Positions 5,686 through 7,139 of a DNA stretch of 7,139 nt are shown one piece after another. The first letter of the stretch is position 1, and the number at the start of each line of letters is the position of its first letter. The DNA is from Lentimicrobiaceae bacterium (GTDB lineage Bacteria; Bacteroidota; Bacteroidia; Bacteroidales; WCHB1-69): the NCBI GenBank assembly GCA_009787485.1, contig WQWP01000110.1, forward strand, positions 1-7,139. Reading direction: 5' to 3'. A program made the position numbers and the translations under genes. The notes under the pieces were generated by a model that was not told the origin of the DNA, made no database searches, and saw only the letters and a program-made list of their open reading frames with translations.

Positions 5686-6225
5686 ATGAAAAAATTAGCA
5701 TTATTATCTGTCATTTTAATGGCAACTTGCGTGGTTGCTATGGCGCAACCGAGAGCAATCGGTGGACGTCTTGCTTGGAACATTGGAGCTTCTTACCAAC
5801 ATTCTCTTGGTGAGAAAAACATGATCCAAGTAGATTTGGATTTTCCGAGTTATTTTTGGGGAATTCAGGGAACCGCAACCTACAACTGGATATTCCCTAT
5901 TAAATCCTGGCCTCATGCAGGTTCCTGGAATTGGTATGCAGGTGTTGGCGCCGGCGTTGGTTATAAATGGTACAATAGCTGGCTATTCAGTTGGAACAAT
6001 TGGTCCAATTGGGATAAACGAGTTTATAGAGGCGTCTTTGTTGGTGTTGCCGGAATGATAGGGATTGAGTATAACTTCAAATTCCCACTTCAACTTTCTT
6101 TAGATTGGCGGCCGGTTGTTGGTCCCATAATTGGTAGAAAATATAATGGTAATATCGGTGCAGATTTTTATGGTGAAGGCTTAATCACAAGCGCCTTCGC
6201 ATTAGGCGTTCGCTACAAATTCTAA
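5686..6225 (+). CDS. Small secreted, Trp-rich outer-membrane beta-barrel-like protein of unknown function
   Basis: The 179-residue product begins with a clear signal peptide: MKK, a hydrophobic stretch to about residue 18, and an AMA-QP signal peptidase I site after residue 20. The mature part shows alternating hydrophobic and polar strands rich in Gly and aromatic residues, such as WYAGVGAGVGYKW (83-95) and FVGVAGMIGIEYNF (118-131). It ends in VRYKF, and a terminal Phe is typical of outer-membrane beta-barrels. There are 12 Trp in the mature protein, five of them within residues 95-109 (W95, W99, W103, W106, W109), probably in a loop. There is no lipobox Cys. Size and pattern suggest a small barrel of about 8 strands, as in OmpA/OmpW-like domains, but no specific family is recognised. 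A promoter-like site precedes it and a strong terminator follows, so it is probably a single-gene unit. Confidence 0.8.
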   Translation: MKKLALLSVILMATCVVAMAQPRAIGGRLAWNIGASYQHSLGEKNMIQVDLDFPSYFWGIQGTATYNWIFPIKSWPHAGSWNWYAGVGAGVGYKWYNSWLFSWNNWSNWDKRVYRGVFVGVAGMIGIEYNFKFPLQLSLDWRPVVGPIIGRKYNGNIGADFYGEGLITSAFALGVRYKF

Positions 6226-6258
6226 AATGTTAATGAACGTTAAAAAAATATTAGACTG

Positions 6259-6294
6259 AAAATCAGTGCTATACAAAAAAATGGCACTGATTTT
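6259..6294. terminator. Intrinsic terminator, possibly bidirectional
   Basis: AAAATCAGTGC (6259-6269) pairs perfectly with GCACTGATTTT (6284-6294), an 11-bp stem with a 14-nt loop. The stem ends in a T run (6291-6296) on the + strand and an A run on the opposite side. It lies 33 bases after the stop of the Trp-rich protein gene and separates it from acpP. Confidence 0.88.
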
Positions 6295-6317
6295 TTCGTT
6301 TTGTATGGAAATTGTGC

Positions 6318-6325
6318 TATTTTCG
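6318..6325 (+). promoter_or_regulatory. Possible promoter of acpP-fabF (-7 element)
   Basis: TATTTTCG differs from TAnnTTTG at one position and is followed by the CCGCC commonly seen at Bacteroidota start sites. TTTG at 6300-6303 lies upstream, but its 14-base spacing is shorter than the usual spacing. The position, between the terminator and the acpP start 25 bases further on, makes a promoter here plausible. Confidence 0.42.
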
Positions 6326-6349
6326 CCGCCTAATTAAAAATCAATATTT

Positions 6350-6583
6350 ATGGCAGAAATTATTGAACGCGTTCAGAGCATCATTGCAGAAAAACTTAGT
6401 GTGAACCCTGCGGATGTAACACCGGAGAAAAGTTTTACCAATGATTTAGGTGCAGACTCGCTCGACACTGTTGAGTTAATCATGGAATTTGAAAAAGAAT
6501 TCGGAATCTCTATTCCTGATGACCAAGCCGAAAAAATCTCAACCGTAGGAGACGCTATCGAGTACATTAAATCAAAAATTTAA
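6350..6583 (+). CDS. acpP: Acyl carrier protein
   Basis: This small acidic cytoplasmic protein carries growing acyl chains on a 4'-phosphopantetheine arm during fatty acid synthesis. The 77-residue length is standard. The attachment motif GADSLDTVEL (34-43) has the modified serine at S37. The flanking helices match the ACP fold, including the recognition helix continuing as IMEFEKEFGISIPDDQAEKI. It is followed after 17 bases by fabF, the usual acpP-fabF pairing, and preceded by a terminator and a promoter-like site, so the pair likely starts a new operon. Confidence 0.98.
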   Translation: MAEIIERVQSIIAEKLSVNPADVTPEKSFTNDLGADSLDTVELIMEFEKEFGISIPDDQAEKISTVGDAIEYIKSKI

Positions 6584-6600
6584 TTTAACATTCTTCTTTA

Positions 6601-7139
6601 ATGAAAGTTAAAAGGATTGTTATTACAGGATTAGGTGCACTTACTCCTATTGGTAATACGGTTTCTGAGTATTGGAACGGTTTACTGAAAGGAGTAAGTG
6701 GAGCAAATCCTATTACTTGTTTCGACGCGGAAAATTTTAAAACAAAATTTGCTTGCGAAGTGAAAAACTTCGACCCGACGCCGTTTATAGATAGAAAAGC
6801 GGCTCGCTCTATGGATAGATGCGGACAATATGCTTTTGTTACGGCAATGGAAGCCATTAAAGATAGTGGTTTAGAGCTTGAAAAAATTAACAAACAACGT
6901 GTGGGCGTCATTTTGGGAACGGCTATCGGGGGACTGAACGCAGTGATTGAAGCGGTAAATAGCCTTAATGAAAACGGAGGAATTCCCCGGTTTAGCCCGT
7001 TTTTACTTCCCCGCACCTTAAGCGATATGATTTCCGGGAATATTGCATTGCACTATGGATTTTCCGGTGTAAATTGCGTAACTACCTCTGCATGCGCATC
7101 TTCTGCAAATGCTTTAGCCGATGCCTATCATGCCATACA
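6601..7139 (+). CDS. fabF: 3-oxoacyl-ACP synthase II (FabF, KAS II), 5' part; gene runs off the window
   Basis: From the ATG at 6601 the frame stays open to the window end, giving 179 codons plus 2 bases of a protein of usually about 415 residues. FabF condenses malonyl-ACP with acyl-ACP in fatty acid elongation. The N-terminus RIVITGLGALTPIGN (5-19) is typical. DRKAARSMDR (64-73), GVILGTAIGG (102-111) and TTSACASSANALADA (161-175) are family motifs, with the nucleophile Cys at C165. The two catalytic His and the Lys lie beyond the window. Its place directly after acpP supports FabF rather than FabB. Confidence 0.96.
   Translation, partial: MKVKRIVITGLGALTPIGNTVSEYWNGLLKGVSGANPITCFDAENFKTKFACEVKNFDPTPFIDRKAARSMDRCGQYAFVTAMEAIKDSGLELEKINKQRVGVILGTAIGGLNAVIEAVNSLNENGGIPRFSPFLLPRTLSDMISGNIALHYGFSGVNCVTTSACASSANALADAYHAI

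Overview
The window comes from a member of the Bacteroidota, most likely Bacteroidales-like. This is judged from protein family resemblance (long MraY, KilA-N C-terminal type ORF, aromatic-ended outer-membrane protein), Bacteroidota-type TAnnTTTG promoter elements, weak or absent Shine-Dalgarno sequences, and AT-rich intergenic DNA. All genes are on the + strand.

Left part (1-3765): the 3' end of a KilA-N-type ORF lies 3 bases before a shortened division and cell wall (dcw) cluster. The cluster starts with murE (DAP-adding ligase) and mraY (lipid I synthase). In the slot where murD normally sits there is an ORF of only 186 codons. It matches just the C-terminal domain of MurD and has lost or changed several of its conserved residues. 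A 14-bp-period repeat fills the murE-mraY gap.

Middle (3766-4581): an IS200/IS605-family Y1 transposase gene sits between two mirror-image arms of exactly 83 nt each. Each arm carries three small hairpins at matching positions. The arms agree at 67 of 83 positions, and one stem differs by a compensatory base-pair change. This looks like a REP/RAYT-type unit or a small IS200-like element placed between the MurD-like gene and ftsW.

Right part (4582-7139): a short, divergent SEDS glycosyltransferase (FtsW/RodA family) ends the cell wall block. murG, murC, ftsQ, ftsA and ftsZ do not follow. Instead there is a small Trp-rich secreted or outer-membrane beta-barrel-like protein with its own promoter-like site, a strong intrinsic terminator, then acpP and the start of fabF (fatty acid synthesis).

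MurE and MraY act in sequence on the peptidoglycan precursor (UDP-MurNAc-tripeptide formation, then transfer of the pentapeptide precursor to lipid carrier). The SEDS protein would polymerise lipid II. AcpP carries acyl chains that FabF elongates. The most notable points are the domain-only MurD relative and the symmetric hairpin arms around the transposase.
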